Positions 17,379 through 26,943 of a DNA stretch of 64,000 bases are shown piece after piece. The notes beneath the pieces were generated by a model. The model was not told the origin of the DNA. It searched no databases and worked only from the letters and a program-made list of their open reading frames with translations. The DNA is taken from assembly GCF_047338595.1 (NCBI RefSeq), contig NZ_JBLFBO010000003.1:217691-281690 (forward strand), written 5' to 3'. This DNA is from Nitrospira_D sp019636945. GTDB taxonomy: Bacteria; Nitrospirota; Nitrospiria; Nitrospirales; Nitrospiraceae. Every line of letters begins with the position of its first letter. Position 1 is the stretch's first letter. The position numbers were made by a program, and so were the translations under genes.

Positions 17379-19052
17379 ATGAAAAAACAAGTGAAGCTTC
17401 AGAGTCATGATCTCTTGGTGGGGCCCGGACGTGCCCCGGCTCGAGCAATGTTGAAAGCCGTCGGCTTTACGGACGACGACTTGACAAAACCAATTGTAGG
17501 CGTCGCTAACACGTGGATTGAGGTCATGCCCTGCAATTTCCATCTGCGCCGGCTGTCAGAACGAGTGAAAGCCGGTATCCGAGCTGCCGGTGGGACTCCA
17601 ATTGAGTACAATACCATCGCCGTGTCCGATGGAATTTCCATGGGGACCGAGGGGATGAAAGCCTCACTCATCAGCCGTGAGGTCATCGCTGATTCAATTG
17701 AACTCGTTGCACGTGGGCATTTGTTTGATGCGGTCGTGGCACTGTCCGGCTGCGATAAGACGATCCCCGGCACGGTCATGGCCCTCGCCCGGTTGAACGT
17801 GCCGTCGCTCATGCTGTATGGCGGGTCGATTATGCCGGGGCAGTTTCAGGGGCATGATGTGACCATTCAAGATGTCTTTGAAGCCGTCGGCAAGCATGCC
17901 TCAGGAAAAATGACCGATGTCGAACTCAAAGATTTGGAGGACCACGCTTGTCCGGGGCCTGGAGCCTGTGGCGGCCAGTTTACGGCGAATACCATGGCCA
18001 TTGCCTTCGAGTTTCTTGGGATTTCGCCCATGGGCCGCAATGGAGTACCCGCCATGGATGGGCGGAAGGATGACGTGGCGTTTGAGTGCGGCAAGATGGT
18101 GATGGAGCTGGTGAAGCAGGACCTTCGTCCTCGCCAGCTGATTACTCGCAAGTCACTGGAGAACGCCATTGCCGCGGTCGCCACGACCGGTGGCTCTACG
18201 AATGCCGTGCTGCATCTTCTCGCGATCGCTCGGGAAGCCGGAATCAAGCTGAGCATCGACGACTTCGACAGGATCAACCGCAAGGTTCCCCTCTTAGCTG
18301 ATCTGAAACCTGGCGGTCGGTTCGCCGCGGCGGATCTCTATGCGGCTGGGGGTACGACCTTAGTTGCCAAGCGATTACTCGATGCCGGGTTACTCCACGG
18401 GAATCAGCCGACTGTCACCGGTCGGACGATCGGTGAAGAGGCGTCGCAGGCTCGTGAAGCCTCCGGGCAGCAAGTGTTGCGTCCCCTCACCCATCCGATC
18501 AAGCCAACCGGCGGCCTTGTCATCTTGAAAGGAAACTTGGCGCCGGAGGGCTGTGTGGTCAAAGTGGCCGGCCATTCGATGACGAAGTTTCAAGGACCGG
18601 CGAAGGTCTACGATCAGGAAGAAGACGCCTTTGTGGCGGTCAATGCCGGGCAAATCAAGGCCGGTGACGTCGTCGTCATTCGGTACGAAGGCCCCTCAGG
18701 TGGTCCCGGGATGCGCGAGATGCTCGGTGTGACGGCGGCGATCGTCGGCGCAGGGCTCGGTGATTCTGTTGCCTTACTCACCGATGGCCGTTTTTCCGGT
18801 GCCACGCACGGACTCATGGCCGGTCATGTAGCGCCTGAGGCGGTGAAGGGCGGACCTATTGCGGCAGTCAAGAACGGCGACATCATCACCTTTGATATTC
18901 CCAAACGCCGCCTTGATGTGAAGCTCTCGCAAAGGGAGATCACGGCTCGATTGAAGAAGGTCAAACGACCGACTCCTCGATACACGTCCGGAGTCATGGG
19001 AAAGTATGCCAGACACGTCTCTTCTGCTTCGGAAGGTGCCGTGACGAGTTGA
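17379..19052 (+). CDS. ilvD: Dihydroxy-acid dehydratase
   Basis: IlvD dehydrates dihydroxy-acids in the valine, leucine and isoleucine pathway and needs an Fe-S cluster. The 557-residue length is standard. Cluster and substrate motifs are in place: SGCDKTIPG, GPGACGGQFTANTM, GGSTNAVLH and the C-terminal DGRFSGATHG. It starts 17 bases after the Spy-like gene, with AGAGGACC as ribosome binding site, and converges with the methyltransferase gene 14 bases beyond its stop. Confidence 0.97.
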   Translation: MKKQVKLQSHDLLVGPGRAPARAMLKAVGFTDDDLTKPIVGVANTWIEVMPCNFHLRRLSERVKAGIRAAGGTPIEYNTIAVSDGISMGTEGMKASLISREVIADSIELVARGHLFDAVVALSGCDKTIPGTVMALARLNVPSLMLYGGSIMPGQFQGHDVTIQDVFEAVGKHASGKMTDVELKDLEDHACPGPGACGGQFTANTMAIAFEFLGISPMGRNGVPAMDGRKDDVAFECGKMVMELVKQDLRPRQLITRKSLENAIAAVATTGGSTNAVLHLLAIAREAGIKLSIDDFDRINRKVPLLADLKPGGRFAAADLYAAGGTTLVAKRLLDAGLLHGNQPTVTGRTIGEEASQAREASGQQVLRPLTHPIKPTGGLVILKGNLAPEGCVVKVAGHSMTKFQGPAKVYDQEEDAFVAVNAGQIKAGDVVVIRYEGPSGGPGMREMLGVTAAIVGAGLGDSVALLTDGRFSGATHGLMAGHVAPEAVKGGPIAAVKNGDIITFDIPKRRLDVKLSQREITARLKKVKRPTPRYTSGVMGKYARHVSSASEGAVTS

Positions 19053-19066
19053 GCACCGGGGAAGGC

Positions 19067-19828
19067 TCAAACTTGTGGTTTTTTGAGCCAGAGTGTGATG
19101 ACACTGGTTACGGCATCCTCATATGTATATCGCTGTAGGTATGGAAGTGAAGGAAGCGCTTCGGCAATAACATGGCTCACCGTGGATTCTTGGTGTTCAA
19201 TCACGAATCCCGCCCCGGTAAACAGTCTGATCCAGTCTGATTTTCTTAGCCTATTGGTGTAAGAGCTGCGGTTCGACTTCATCAGATTCCAGAGCCACTC
19301 AGGATAACGGAGGCAATCGAATAGCTTCAGTGGTTGTGGGGGGTGCAACCCGTAGTACGAATGGTCGCCGAGATCAATCAGAGCAACGAGGTGCCCACCG
19401 GTGCGTAGTACCCGAAAGCATTCTGTGACAGTCATAGCTGGGTGGCGCACATGCTCAAGAGCGGTATGGGACCAGATACAATCGAATCGACAAGAATCGA
19501 ATGGGAGCCGCCGGCCATCATAGATGATATAACGAATCCGTTTTCTCTTCGCCAGCATCTCAGGAACGTACCTCAACACATCCACAGCCGTAGAATTGGC
19601 CGCTCCTGCCGTGAGTGCTTTTTCCAAGACATCCAAGGTCTGTCCGGGCCCAATCTCCAATACCTCCTTTCCAAGAGGCGGATCAAATCGGCTGTATATC
19701 TTAAACACTTCATCTACCTTTCCTGAATCGGAGTTGATTCCTGTCAGGTGGTATCGCTGAATCAAGTGAGAAATTGGCTTCAATCCAAGAAGCAGATTAT
19801 GAAGGATCTCAAATGGGACAAACGTCAT
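19067..19828 (-). CDS. Class I SAM-dependent methyltransferase
   Basis: The 253-residue protein has the Rossmann motif I VLEIGPGQTLD near residue 57, the acidic loop and the motif SHTALEHVRHP typical of the Methyltransf_11 group. Its N-terminal 50 residues are family-specific. It is the last gene of the long minus-strand glycan run, 68 bases after the preceding glycosyltransferase gene. It probably methylates a sugar, or a lipid-linked intermediate; the acceptor is unknown. Confidence 0.8.
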   Translation of the reverse strand: MTFVPFEILHNLLLGLKPISHLIQRYHLTGINSDSGKVDEVFKIYSRFDPPLGKEVLEIGPGQTLDVLEKALTAGAANSTAVDVLRYVPEMLAKRKRIRYIIYDGRRLPFDSCRFDCIWSHTALEHVRHPAMTVTECFRVLRTGGHLVALIDLGDHSYYGLHPPQPLKLFDCLRYPEWLWNLMKSNRSSYTNRLRKSDWIRLFTGAGFVIEHQESTVSHVIAEALPSLPYLQRYTYEDAVTSVITLWLKKPQV

Positions 19829-19896
19829 GATTCAATGGCGTCGAGGCGTGACGTGCGTGAGGAGGTCCATTTAAGTTGGTGTTCGCTGAATTATGC

Positions 19897-21075
19897 TCAG
19901 GCGGCTAGCCTGTGAGTCATTCCATCATGATCGGGATTCAGTAAACGATCATATAATTGTTCGTATTGCAGAACCGTTTCACTGATGTGAAACTCGCGTG
20001 GGAGCAAAGAGGGGTCTGCTCGACGAGATTCCGATGGTTTCACTGGAGATGACAATATGCGGATGAGGGTATTGGCCAATCCGGTAATGTCGCCTGCTTG
20101 ACAGAGCTCTCCGATCGCCGGCCCCACCACAACCTCATCGGCCCCTCCGACGTTTGTGGCGACGATGGGTAGACCTACGACACGTGCTTCAAGTAATACT
20201 CGAGGTAGTCCTTCCCAATGAGATGTTGAGAGGAATACATCGAACGCGTGCATCACCGCCGGAATGTCACGTCTCCACCCGGTTAAGTGCACACAATCGT
20301 GAAGGTGATGCCGTACGATTATCGATTCGATCGTTGCGCGCAATTCTCCGTCTCCGACGAGGACGAACCGGATATTTGGTAGTGATTGGGTGACCAGCTT
20401 TGCCACCTCGATAAAATCCTCCGGAGCTTTTTGTGGTTTGAGACATGCTACGGTTCCAATGAGACGTGTTCCTGGCTCTGCGCCAAGTTCCCTCCTCAGC
20501 CGTTCACGGTCTGTGCTTACCAGCCCTTCCTGAAATGGTCTAGGATCAATACCCGGTCGTACCAACAAGACGTTGTTCCTGAACAGACGCCAGGCCCGTC
20601 CTTTCTCGATATCTGCCTGTGAGACGGCAATCCACTGGGTCGTGATCCATCCCGTGATTCGTTCCACCATGAGCAAGAGATGTCTCAACCAGCGAGGCTG
20701 TACAGGCGTGATGCCATATCCGTGAATCGTGTGAACGATGACCGGAACGTCGGCGAACCATGCGGCCCATCGGCCAAGAATGCCTGCTTTTGAACTATGC
20801 GTATGGACGATGGATGGGCGAACCCGGCGAAGGAGTTTGGTTAACTGAATGAAAGCGACGAGATCTGCGAACGGATGAATTGTCCTGCCTAATGCAGGAA
20901 CAATAGTGACCTCGACGTGAGGTAACCGCTGGGCTTCCTCTGTGAGCAGTCCCCCTGGTCCGCTGATCAAAACTGCCCGATATCTCGTCGGATCGAGATG
21001 TGACACGACATGGAGTGCTACTTCCTGTGCCCCTCCGAGTTCAAGCTTGGTGATGATATGGCAAATCGTGTCCAC
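19897..21075 (-). CDS. GT4-family glycosyltransferase
   Basis: A 392-residue GT-B enzyme starting from GTG at 21075 (peptide MDTICHIITKLELGGAQE). This start sits 11 bases after the stop of the upstream FAD gene; a longer frame to 21180 would overlap that gene by 94 bases. The glycine-rich LELGGAQ loop and the sugar-nucleotide motif EGLPRVLLEA near the C-terminus are typical of retaining GT4 enzymes. It should transfer a sugar from a nucleotide donor to the growing glycan on the cytoplasmic face. Confidence 0.88.
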   Translation of the reverse strand: MDTICHIITKLELGGAQEVALHVVSHLDPTRYRAVLISGPGGLLTEEAQRLPHVEVTIVPALGRTIHPFADLVAFIQLTKLLRRVRPSIVHTHSSKAGILGRWAAWFADVPVIVHTIHGYGITPVQPRWLRHLLLMVERITGWITTQWIAVSQADIEKGRAWRLFRNNVLLVRPGIDPRPFQEGLVSTDRERLRRELGAEPGTRLIGTVACLKPQKAPEDFIEVAKLVTQSLPNIRFVLVGDGELRATIESIIVRHHLHDCVHLTGWRRDIPAVMHAFDVFLSTSHWEGLPRVLLEARVVGLPIVATNVGGADEVVVGPAIGELCQAGDITGLANTLIRILSSPVKPSESRRADPSLLPREFHISETVLQYEQLYDRLLNPDHDGMTHRLAA

Positions 21076-21086
21076 GACACCTGCGA

Positions 21087-22415
21087 CTATGCAGAAAGGG
21101 CGTGATCTTGTTCCAATCGGAGTCGTTCCGCCAGTTGCTTTCCCTGCCCGATGGCATCTTCCATTGAGGTATGTTCCCAACGGCCATACCGCCCGATGGA
21201 ATAGATGCCACGCCGCTCGAGCTCGGAGAGAATGGCGGGAATGGCGGTCGCGCGATGGCGATCGAAGTAGACATAGGCGTAGTGCAAATCCTTCACATCT
21301 GAGACGACGATCTCGTCACTGCGCTGTAGGATACCAGCCTGCTCTAATCCGGCCCTGGCCTGGGCGGCAAGCTGGTCAGCCGATTGATGCTCCATCGGTC
21401 GGTGCGAGATCTCAACATACATCGAGCTACAGCCAGGTTGTCCCAACGACGGGGAAAAATTCATAGGAAATCCGACGCGATAAAAAGGAAATTCGGGTTC
21501 GGGGAAATAGAGCCAATGTTTGTCCGACACCTGCTCCCGTGCCACGGCCATGTTGAGGTTATACACCGACACCCACCGCAGTTCCTCAGCGGCTTCCTTG
21601 AGATACAGGGGCATATCGAGGCACCTGCGCACAAGTTCAGGAACCGGAATCGTCGAGACGAGCGCCTCGTAGTGTTCCGTTCGCGTCGTGCCGCTGAGCC
21701 GATCGTGGAATCGCGCGAGCCGACGTTTCGTATCGACCTCAAGGAGTTCAATATTGGCTGTGACATTGGTAATGCCAGGCAGGAAGGACTCCGGTAGGAT
21801 GCTGATCCCGCTGGATGCAGGATAGAGGAACGATGGATTGTAGCCGAATGCCTTGTCCTTGATACCCAACGCCCCATTGATCACGTCCTTCAGCTCGGGC
21901 TTCGGCACCAGCCATGACACCCAATCGGATGTGAGCTCGTCCAGTGACACTTTCCACAGCTTTTCGTTGAATGGAACCATGAAATGCTTGGCCATTCCTT
22001 CTCCGAGGTTCTGCAAGATCCACTGTTTGAAGCCAAGATCTTTGGGGTCACGCGCAGGGGCTGGTTGCAGTAGTGTGGTGATGAACCCCATCACGCATTC
22101 CCGCACGACTTCAGGCGGAAGACCGTGGATGTTCACCTGAAAGGGGTATTCGGTATAGGTTCGATGTGAGTAAATAAACGACTTACGATGGTGTTTCTGG
22201 AGTTTGTCTGTGAGCAATTGCTCCACGAGTGCCTTGATCTGCGGCTGGCGGAAATGCAACAAGTGTCCCGTGTAGTCGAAGGTAAATCCGTCCTTGCGAT
22301 AGGATCGGCACAGTCCACCGACCTCCGATTCACGCTCATAGAGTCGATACGGAATTCCTGCAAGATGATAGGCGGTGCTCAATCCGGCAAGGCCGGCTCC
22401 AACGATCAGGATCAT
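21087..22415 (-). CDS. FAD-dependent oxidoreductase of the glycan cluster
   Basis: The 442-residue protein starts with a dinucleotide-binding fold (IVGAGLAGLSTAYHL) followed by GGLCRSY, the flavin contact seen in amine oxidase, protoporphyrinogen oxidase and UDP-galactopyranose mutase relatives. Similar proteins often occur in polysaccharide loci and are annotated as PPOX-like; the substrate is unknown. A mutase or sugar-oxidising role is possible. Its start overlaps the WecA-like gene by four bases, so the two are translationally coupled. Confidence 0.75.
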   Translation of the reverse strand: MILIVGAGLAGLSTAYHLAGIPYRLYERESEVGGLCRSYRKDGFTFDYTGHLLHFRQPQIKALVEQLLTDKLQKHHRKSFIYSHRTYTEYPFQVNIHGLPPEVVRECVMGFITTLLQPAPARDPKDLGFKQWILQNLGEGMAKHFMVPFNEKLWKVSLDELTSDWVSWLVPKPELKDVINGALGIKDKAFGYNPSFLYPASSGISILPESFLPGITNVTANIELLEVDTKRRLARFHDRLSGTTRTEHYEALVSTIPVPELVRRCLDMPLYLKEAAEELRWVSVYNLNMAVAREQVSDKHWLYFPEPEFPFYRVGFPMNFSPSLGQPGCSSMYVEISHRPMEHQSADQLAAQARAGLEQAGILQRSDEIVVSDVKDLHYAYVYFDRHRATAIPAILSELERRGIYSIGRYGRWEHTSMEDAIGQGKQLAERLRLEQDHALSA

Positions 22416-23458
22416 GCCGCTCGCCTTCTTTCTTCTAGAGAGGTCTCAACCTCCTGGGGCTTGGGTTTCTTGACCTCAATTCGCTTCAACGTCAGCGTCA
22501 GGGTCAGGAGGAGTGCAACCGTCCCAAGACAGAGGCCCCATGCTATCTCATGCGAAACCATCATGAGCATGAGACCGATAGATCCAACCAACGCAGTGGC
22601 AACATAGCTGACAAGCACGATCGCCCTGGTGGACATCCCCCAATGCCGGAGTCGAATGGCAATGTGGTCCGGGCTGCCCAGGAATATCGGGAGGCCTCGT
22701 TGATACCGGATATACATGACGAAGAGTGTATCGAAGATCGGAATTCCCAAAATAAAGACAGGGGTGAGCAGTGAAAGTGGGTGTGTGCTTGGGAATTGTC
22801 CGATCATCGCCATGGCACCCAGCAAGAGGCCGATGAACATGGCTCCAGTATCGCCCATGTAGATCCGAGCCGGCTGCCAATTGTATTTCAGAAACCCGAC
22901 GAGGCTTCCGATCAGGGCAGCCAGCATGAAGGCGATGATCTGATCGCCTTGGAGCAAGGCCGCCAGGAGCAAACAGGTGGCGCTGATGGCTCCGATTCCT
23001 GCGGAGAGACCGTCCATGATATCCAAGAGATTGAAGGCATTAATGAGTCCCACCATCCATAAGACGGTCAACGCGAGGTCAAGCCATTCCGGGAGTGCTG
23101 CGATTTGGATTTGAATGCCGCTTTTGATCAGGACAAAGACGGCGAGGAGTTGGCCGATCAGCTTCGTCGTGGGCGAGAGCACTCCGAAATCATCGATGAG
23201 TCCCAGCATGACCACGATGGTTGCGCCGAGAATGATTCCCAGGACGTCCTGCCTGAATTCAAACGTGAAGGCGAGACTCATCAAGAAGGCCAAGTAGATC
23301 GCGAGTCCTCCGAAGTACGGGACCGGTTCCTGTTGATGTTTGAGACGTCCGTCTGGGGCATCGACAATGCCGTATTTCAACGCAGCCTGTCGTGCAATGG
23401 GCACACCGTACAATGATAGGAAGAGCGCGACCAGGAATGTTAAGCTCAACAAGTACAT
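22412..23458 (-). CDS. WecA/TagO-like undecaprenyl-phosphate sugar-1-phosphate transferase
   Basis: This polytopic membrane enzyme (348 residues, about ten hydrophobic segments) should start glycan assembly by moving a sugar-1-phosphate from a UDP-sugar to undecaprenyl phosphate. Active-site motifs are LGLIDDFG, NAFNLLDIMDGLSAG, GDTGAMFIG and SPDHIAIRL. The first three match the Mg-binding aspartates of the WecA/MraY superfamily; the last replaces the HIHH-type loop. It lies near the distal end of the cluster, coupled to the FAD gene. Confidence 0.9.
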   Translation of the reverse strand: MYLLSLTFLVALFLSLYGVPIARQAALKYGIVDAPDGRLKHQQEPVPYFGGLAIYLAFLMSLAFTFEFRQDVLGIILGATIVVMLGLIDDFGVLSPTTKLIGQLLAVFVLIKSGIQIQIAALPEWLDLALTVLWMVGLINAFNLLDIMDGLSAGIGAISATCLLLAALLQGDQIIAFMLAALIGSLVGFLKYNWQPARIYMGDTGAMFIGLLLGAMAMIGQFPSTHPLSLLTPVFILGIPIFDTLFVMYIRYQRGLPIFLGSPDHIAIRLRHWGMSTRAIVLVSYVATALVGSIGLMLMMVSHEIAWGLCLGTVALLLTLTLTLKRIEVKKPKPQEVETSLEERRRAA

Positions 23459-23509
23459 GAAGTGACTTTCAAAGCATTATGATGGACGCATGCTATTGAG
23501 AGTGAGCGA

Positions 23510-24640
23510 TTAGGCACTGCCGCACGAGGCCTGAGCAAGGCAAGCCGTATAGACCTGCTCATGCTGTCGTACGACCGTCGAGATGTGATAGCTCTCTCCT
23601 ACGTGAATTCTTCCCTTGGCGCCCATGATCCGTGCCTGCTGTGGATGACTCAAGAGCCGGTCAATCGCATCAGCCAACGCTTCAACATTTCCTGGCTCAA
23701 TTAACAGTCCGGTTTCTCCGGAGAGGACAAACTCAGGGATCCCTCCCACGGCAGTGGCGATCACCGGCTTTCCTGCTGCCATGGCTTCGAGAAGCGCAAT
23801 ACCGAACCCTTCGTATAACGAGGGAAGCACAAAGGCGTCCAATGCGTGCAGTATGCGAGGAATATCCCGTCTGGATCCTGCGAACACGACCCAGGAAGAA
23901 AGGTCCAATTGCTCACGCAGCAATTCCAACTCGTGACGTGATGGCCCGTCTCCGACTATCAACAATTGGCAAGGCGGTTGCCCATACTTTCTGGCCAACA
24001 CGGCCATGGCTTGCAGGAGAAATCTAAGCCCCTTCTTAGGTTCGACGAGACGGCAGACTGTTCCGATCACTTTCTGGTTGTCTCGCAGACCGAGTTCACG
24101 CCTCGTTGCCGCTGCGGTAGCCTCAAATTGTTCGATGTCCACACCAAACGGGATGATGGTACAGTGTTCGATCTTTCCCCCAATTCGAGAGACGACCGAG
24201 CGACCGACTGCGCCGGAGCAGCAGACGATGCGGTCTGTCCAAGTTAGTGTGAGCCGATCCACCAAGCGCACCAGCCATCCTTCACTGACGACTTCGTCAT
24301 GATAGGACGAAATAACCGGAAATGCCCGCAAAATTCGTCCACACGCACGGGCAGCGACATTCGCCCAGAAGAGAAATGCCTGTACGACATCCGGTTGCTC
24401 GGCTTGGAGGAGCTTGAATAGTCTCACGATGACACGGGCATCGAGTTTTCCGGTACCATCCAATGACAAAACCCTCACTCCCCTCTTTTCGAGTTCTTGC
24501 GCCATCGTCCCGCCGGATTTGAGGGCGCAGACCGTCACCGTAAATCGTGAGCGATCCAGTCTGGAAGCCAACTCGAGAATATGAGTTTCCGTTCCCCCTA
24601 CTCCGAGCCCAATAGCCACTAACATGACCTTAGCAGGCAT
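23510..24640 (-). CDS. GT4-family glycosyltransferase
   Basis: The 376-residue GT-B enzyme has an N-terminal GVGGTETHILELASRLD acceptor-side loop and a C-terminal EGFGIALLEAMAAGKPV donor motif with the two conserved Glu residues. It is a normal full-length retaining transferase. The start overlaps the preceding gene by 11 bases. Donor and linkage cannot be predicted. Confidence 0.9.
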   Translation of the reverse strand: MPAKVMLVAIGLGVGGTETHILELASRLDRSRFTVTVCALKSGGTMAQELEKRGVRVLSLDGTGKLDARVIVRLFKLLQAEQPDVVQAFLFWANVAARACGRILRAFPVISSYHDEVVSEGWLVRLVDRLTLTWTDRIVCCSGAVGRSVVSRIGGKIEHCTIIPFGVDIEQFEATAAATRRELGLRDNQKVIGTVCRLVEPKKGLRFLLQAMAVLARKYGQPPCQLLIVGDGPSRHELELLREQLDLSSWVVFAGSRRDIPRILHALDAFVLPSLYEGFGIALLEAMAAGKPVIATAVGGIPEFVLSGETGLLIEPGNVEALADAIDRLLSHPQQARIMGAKGRIHVGESYHISTVVRQHEQVYTACLAQASCGSA

Positions 24641-26012
24641 GAGCGCTTTGACCGGCTAGTTGTGATGAGTCAAGAATCTGCTCATACCAATCCAAATACG
24701 CTTGGACTTGCCGCTGAATTCCGAACGAACGAGATGCGATGTCTGCGGCGGTTGTCCCCATTGAGGTTCGCAACCCCTCGCTTGAAAGCAGTTGGATCAC
24801 GCGACTGGCCATGGTGTCGGCATCTCCGGCCTGAACTAAATATCCGGACCGACTCTCTTCGATCTGCTCAGGAATGCCGTCGACTGCGGTCGCGATAACA
24901 GGAAGGCCGCAGGCCAGTGCTTCAAGCACGGTATTGGGAAACGTATCGGACTTGGCGGCATGGACATAGACATCTGCCGCTTGGTAATACTGCGCGAGAA
25001 TGTTGGCATCTCTCTGAAAGGCAATAAACTGAACCTCACCGTTCTCAAAGACGAGCGGTTCCCCTTGTTCTCCTAGGACCAGTAAGAGGACTTTGCGATG
25101 CTGATAGCGGGCTGCTGTTGTGATGGCACACCGTTCGACGGTTCGGTAGTCTTTGAACATGTTGCTTTTGGCCAGATTGGCGACAAAAAGGAGGATTGCC
25201 GCATCCTGTGGAAGACCCCGTGCCGTCCGTGCCGCCCGTTGTGAACCGGGACAAAAGTGAGACAGATCCACCCCGTTTGGAATGACTCTGCCTTCAATGA
25301 TGGCGGGTGCCAGTATGGATTGTTCGACTTGATGCAACAGCCACCGTGAGGGGGTTGAAACATAGAGACGGCAGGCCGCATAGATGTCCCGCTTACGCTG
25401 CCAGTTCTCAGCCGTGCCATCTCGTGAGATGGCTGGATAGATTGAAAGGTCCGGGCAATGGCCACACCCTGTTTTCCACCGTTCACAGCCAAGGGTATAG
25501 GCACAATGTCCGCTCAACAGCCAGGTATCGTGCAGCGTGATGATGGTCGGAATAGTGCGGCAGAGTTCTGGCAGCGCCCTCAAATCGAAGTAGCCGCCAC
25601 GTGAGAGCCAACCGCCGTGCAGGTTATGGCAATGAAGGATGTCCGGGTCCGCAGGCGAGAGTTCAAGGAGTCGCCAGGTCTCAGGGAAGTGGAAGTGGTC
25701 TCTCCCGAGACAGGTCTCCCACCAATTATCTGGATGCGCCACATAGGCTTCGAGCCAGCGACGCATCCGCCAGATTCCACGAAGACGGCCTTCATACGAG
25801 GACAGTGTTCGGCTAAAACGGGCAATCGAGGAGTGGGTTTCATGATGCGCTGAAGCCTGAGAGAGAGGAATGACGTGAGGGTCCTCGCCGACTTTTTCAC
25901 CGACCACCATGGCGGAGTCATGACCTCGGCGCCGATAGTGTTCAGAGAGCCGCCACGCAATGGATTCGGCTCCACCTCCCTGATCGTACGTGCTCACTTG
26001 GAGTATCCGCAT
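24630..26012 (-). CDS. GT4-family glycosyltransferase, long form
   Basis: At 460 residues it is longer than its neighbours because of an insert (about 60-190) rich in Trp, His and Cys (for example GCERWKTGCGHCPDL), a feature I recall from a subgroup of polysaccharide-cluster GT4 enzymes whose Cys pairs may bind metal. The N-terminal loop is DQGGGAESIAW; the donor motif is SDTFPNTVLEALACG. It lies 17 bases after the GT2 gene and overlaps the next by 11, fitting a single transcript. Confidence 0.87.
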   Translation of the reverse strand: MRILQVSTYDQGGGAESIAWRLSEHYRRRGHDSAMVVGEKVGEDPHVIPLSQASAHHETHSSIARFSRTLSSYEGRLRGIWRMRRWLEAYVAHPDNWWETCLGRDHFHFPETWRLLELSPADPDILHCHNLHGGWLSRGGYFDLRALPELCRTIPTIITLHDTWLLSGHCAYTLGCERWKTGCGHCPDLSIYPAISRDGTAENWQRKRDIYAACRLYVSTPSRWLLHQVEQSILAPAIIEGRVIPNGVDLSHFCPGSQRAARTARGLPQDAAILLFVANLAKSNMFKDYRTVERCAITTAARYQHRKVLLLVLGEQGEPLVFENGEVQFIAFQRDANILAQYYQAADVYVHAAKSDTFPNTVLEALACGLPVIATAVDGIPEQIEESRSGYLVQAGDADTMASRVIQLLSSEGLRTSMGTTAADIASRSFGIQRQVQAYLDWYEQILDSSQLAGQSAHAC

Positions 26013-26029
26013 TCATCTAGATTACACGG

Positions 26030-26938
26030 CTACACCACGAATCCAGAAATAATTCTCCATTCTGTGCCGTTCCTCACCACCACGTGGCTTGGAAAGCTAA
26101 GCCCTGACCCTTGTGCGATCTTCCGCACCCATGGCGGCATCGGTTTCAATGACAGATGTTGACAGAGTTTCCATACGACCCCGCGCAGAAGGGCTTCAGG
26201 CCATGGACAAGGTCCGCCTCCATGTCGTCTCAGCACCATTTCGGCTTCGGATAGGTATTGGTTCGCGTGTAAGACCGACCGTTGATTCCCATGAGATCGA
26301 AAGCCGCCCAATGGGGCCAAGACCCCATAGAGATCACTATGCTGGTAAAACCTCGCCCATAGTTCAAAGTCGGCTGCCAGGTGAAGGGTGGTGTCCAGCC
26401 GTCCGCCGGCCTGTTCCCACAATGCGCGTCGCCAGAACGTTGATTCCTGTTGAATGAAGCGTCGCTGAAATGAACCCTTCGTGGGCAGATTGCCCCCTTT
26501 CAAGAATGAAGTGCGATTGAATCCTCCACTGAAATTGATGGATGCCGCCTGGCCTGTCGCATCCCAGCCCAGTGGCTGTATGGTCGTCAGCCATTGTATT
26601 TCAGGAAACTGTGTGAAGACGTCTCGTACGATCGAAAAGGCCGATGGTGTGTATTTATCGTCGCTGTTGATCCAGGCCATAATGTCTCCCGTTGTATGGG
26701 AGAAGCCTTTATTGACAGCGTCATAGTGTCCACGATCCGGTTCACTGATCCAATATGTCAGCGAGCCGGCGTACTGTTTGATCACATCGACACTGCCATC
26801 GGTTGACCCCCCGTCGATGATGACATACTCGAGATGGGGGTCTTGCTGTGACAAGACGGAGTCGATCGTTTCGTGAAGAAACGTGACCTGGTTATAGGAT
26901 GGCGTGACAATCGATATTGTTAACGGTGAGGTCTGCAC
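26030..26938 (-). CDS. GT2-family glycosyltransferase
   Basis: A 302-residue GT-A inverting transferase. The nucleotide-binding strand is IDGGSTDGS, the metal motif is INSDDKYTP, and a conserved catalytic-region WRRALWEQAGG follows. It appears to start with GTG at 26938, five bases after the stop of the FkbM gene, with no strong ribosome binding site, so translation probably depends on coupling. Donor unknown. Confidence 0.85.
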   Translation of the reverse strand: MQTSPLTISIVTPSYNQVTFLHETIDSVLSQQDPHLEYVIIDGGSTDGSVDVIKQYAGSLTYWISEPDRGHYDAVNKGFSHTTGDIMAWINSDDKYTPSAFSIVRDVFTQFPEIQWLTTIQPLGWDATGQAASINFSGGFNRTSFLKGGNLPTKGSFQRRFIQQESTFWRRALWEQAGGRLDTTLHLAADFELWARFYQHSDLYGVLAPLGGFRSHGNQRSVLHANQYLSEAEMVLRRHGGGPCPWPEALLRGVVWKLCQHLSLKPMPPWVRKIAQGSGLSFPSHVVVRNGTEWRIISGFVV

Positions 26939-26943
26939 GAGCG

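Noticed and set aside
21087..22415. UDP-galactopyranose mutase (glf)
   Set aside because: It shares the FAD fold, but the N-terminal and central motifs of Glf are not present; a PPOX-like label is safer.
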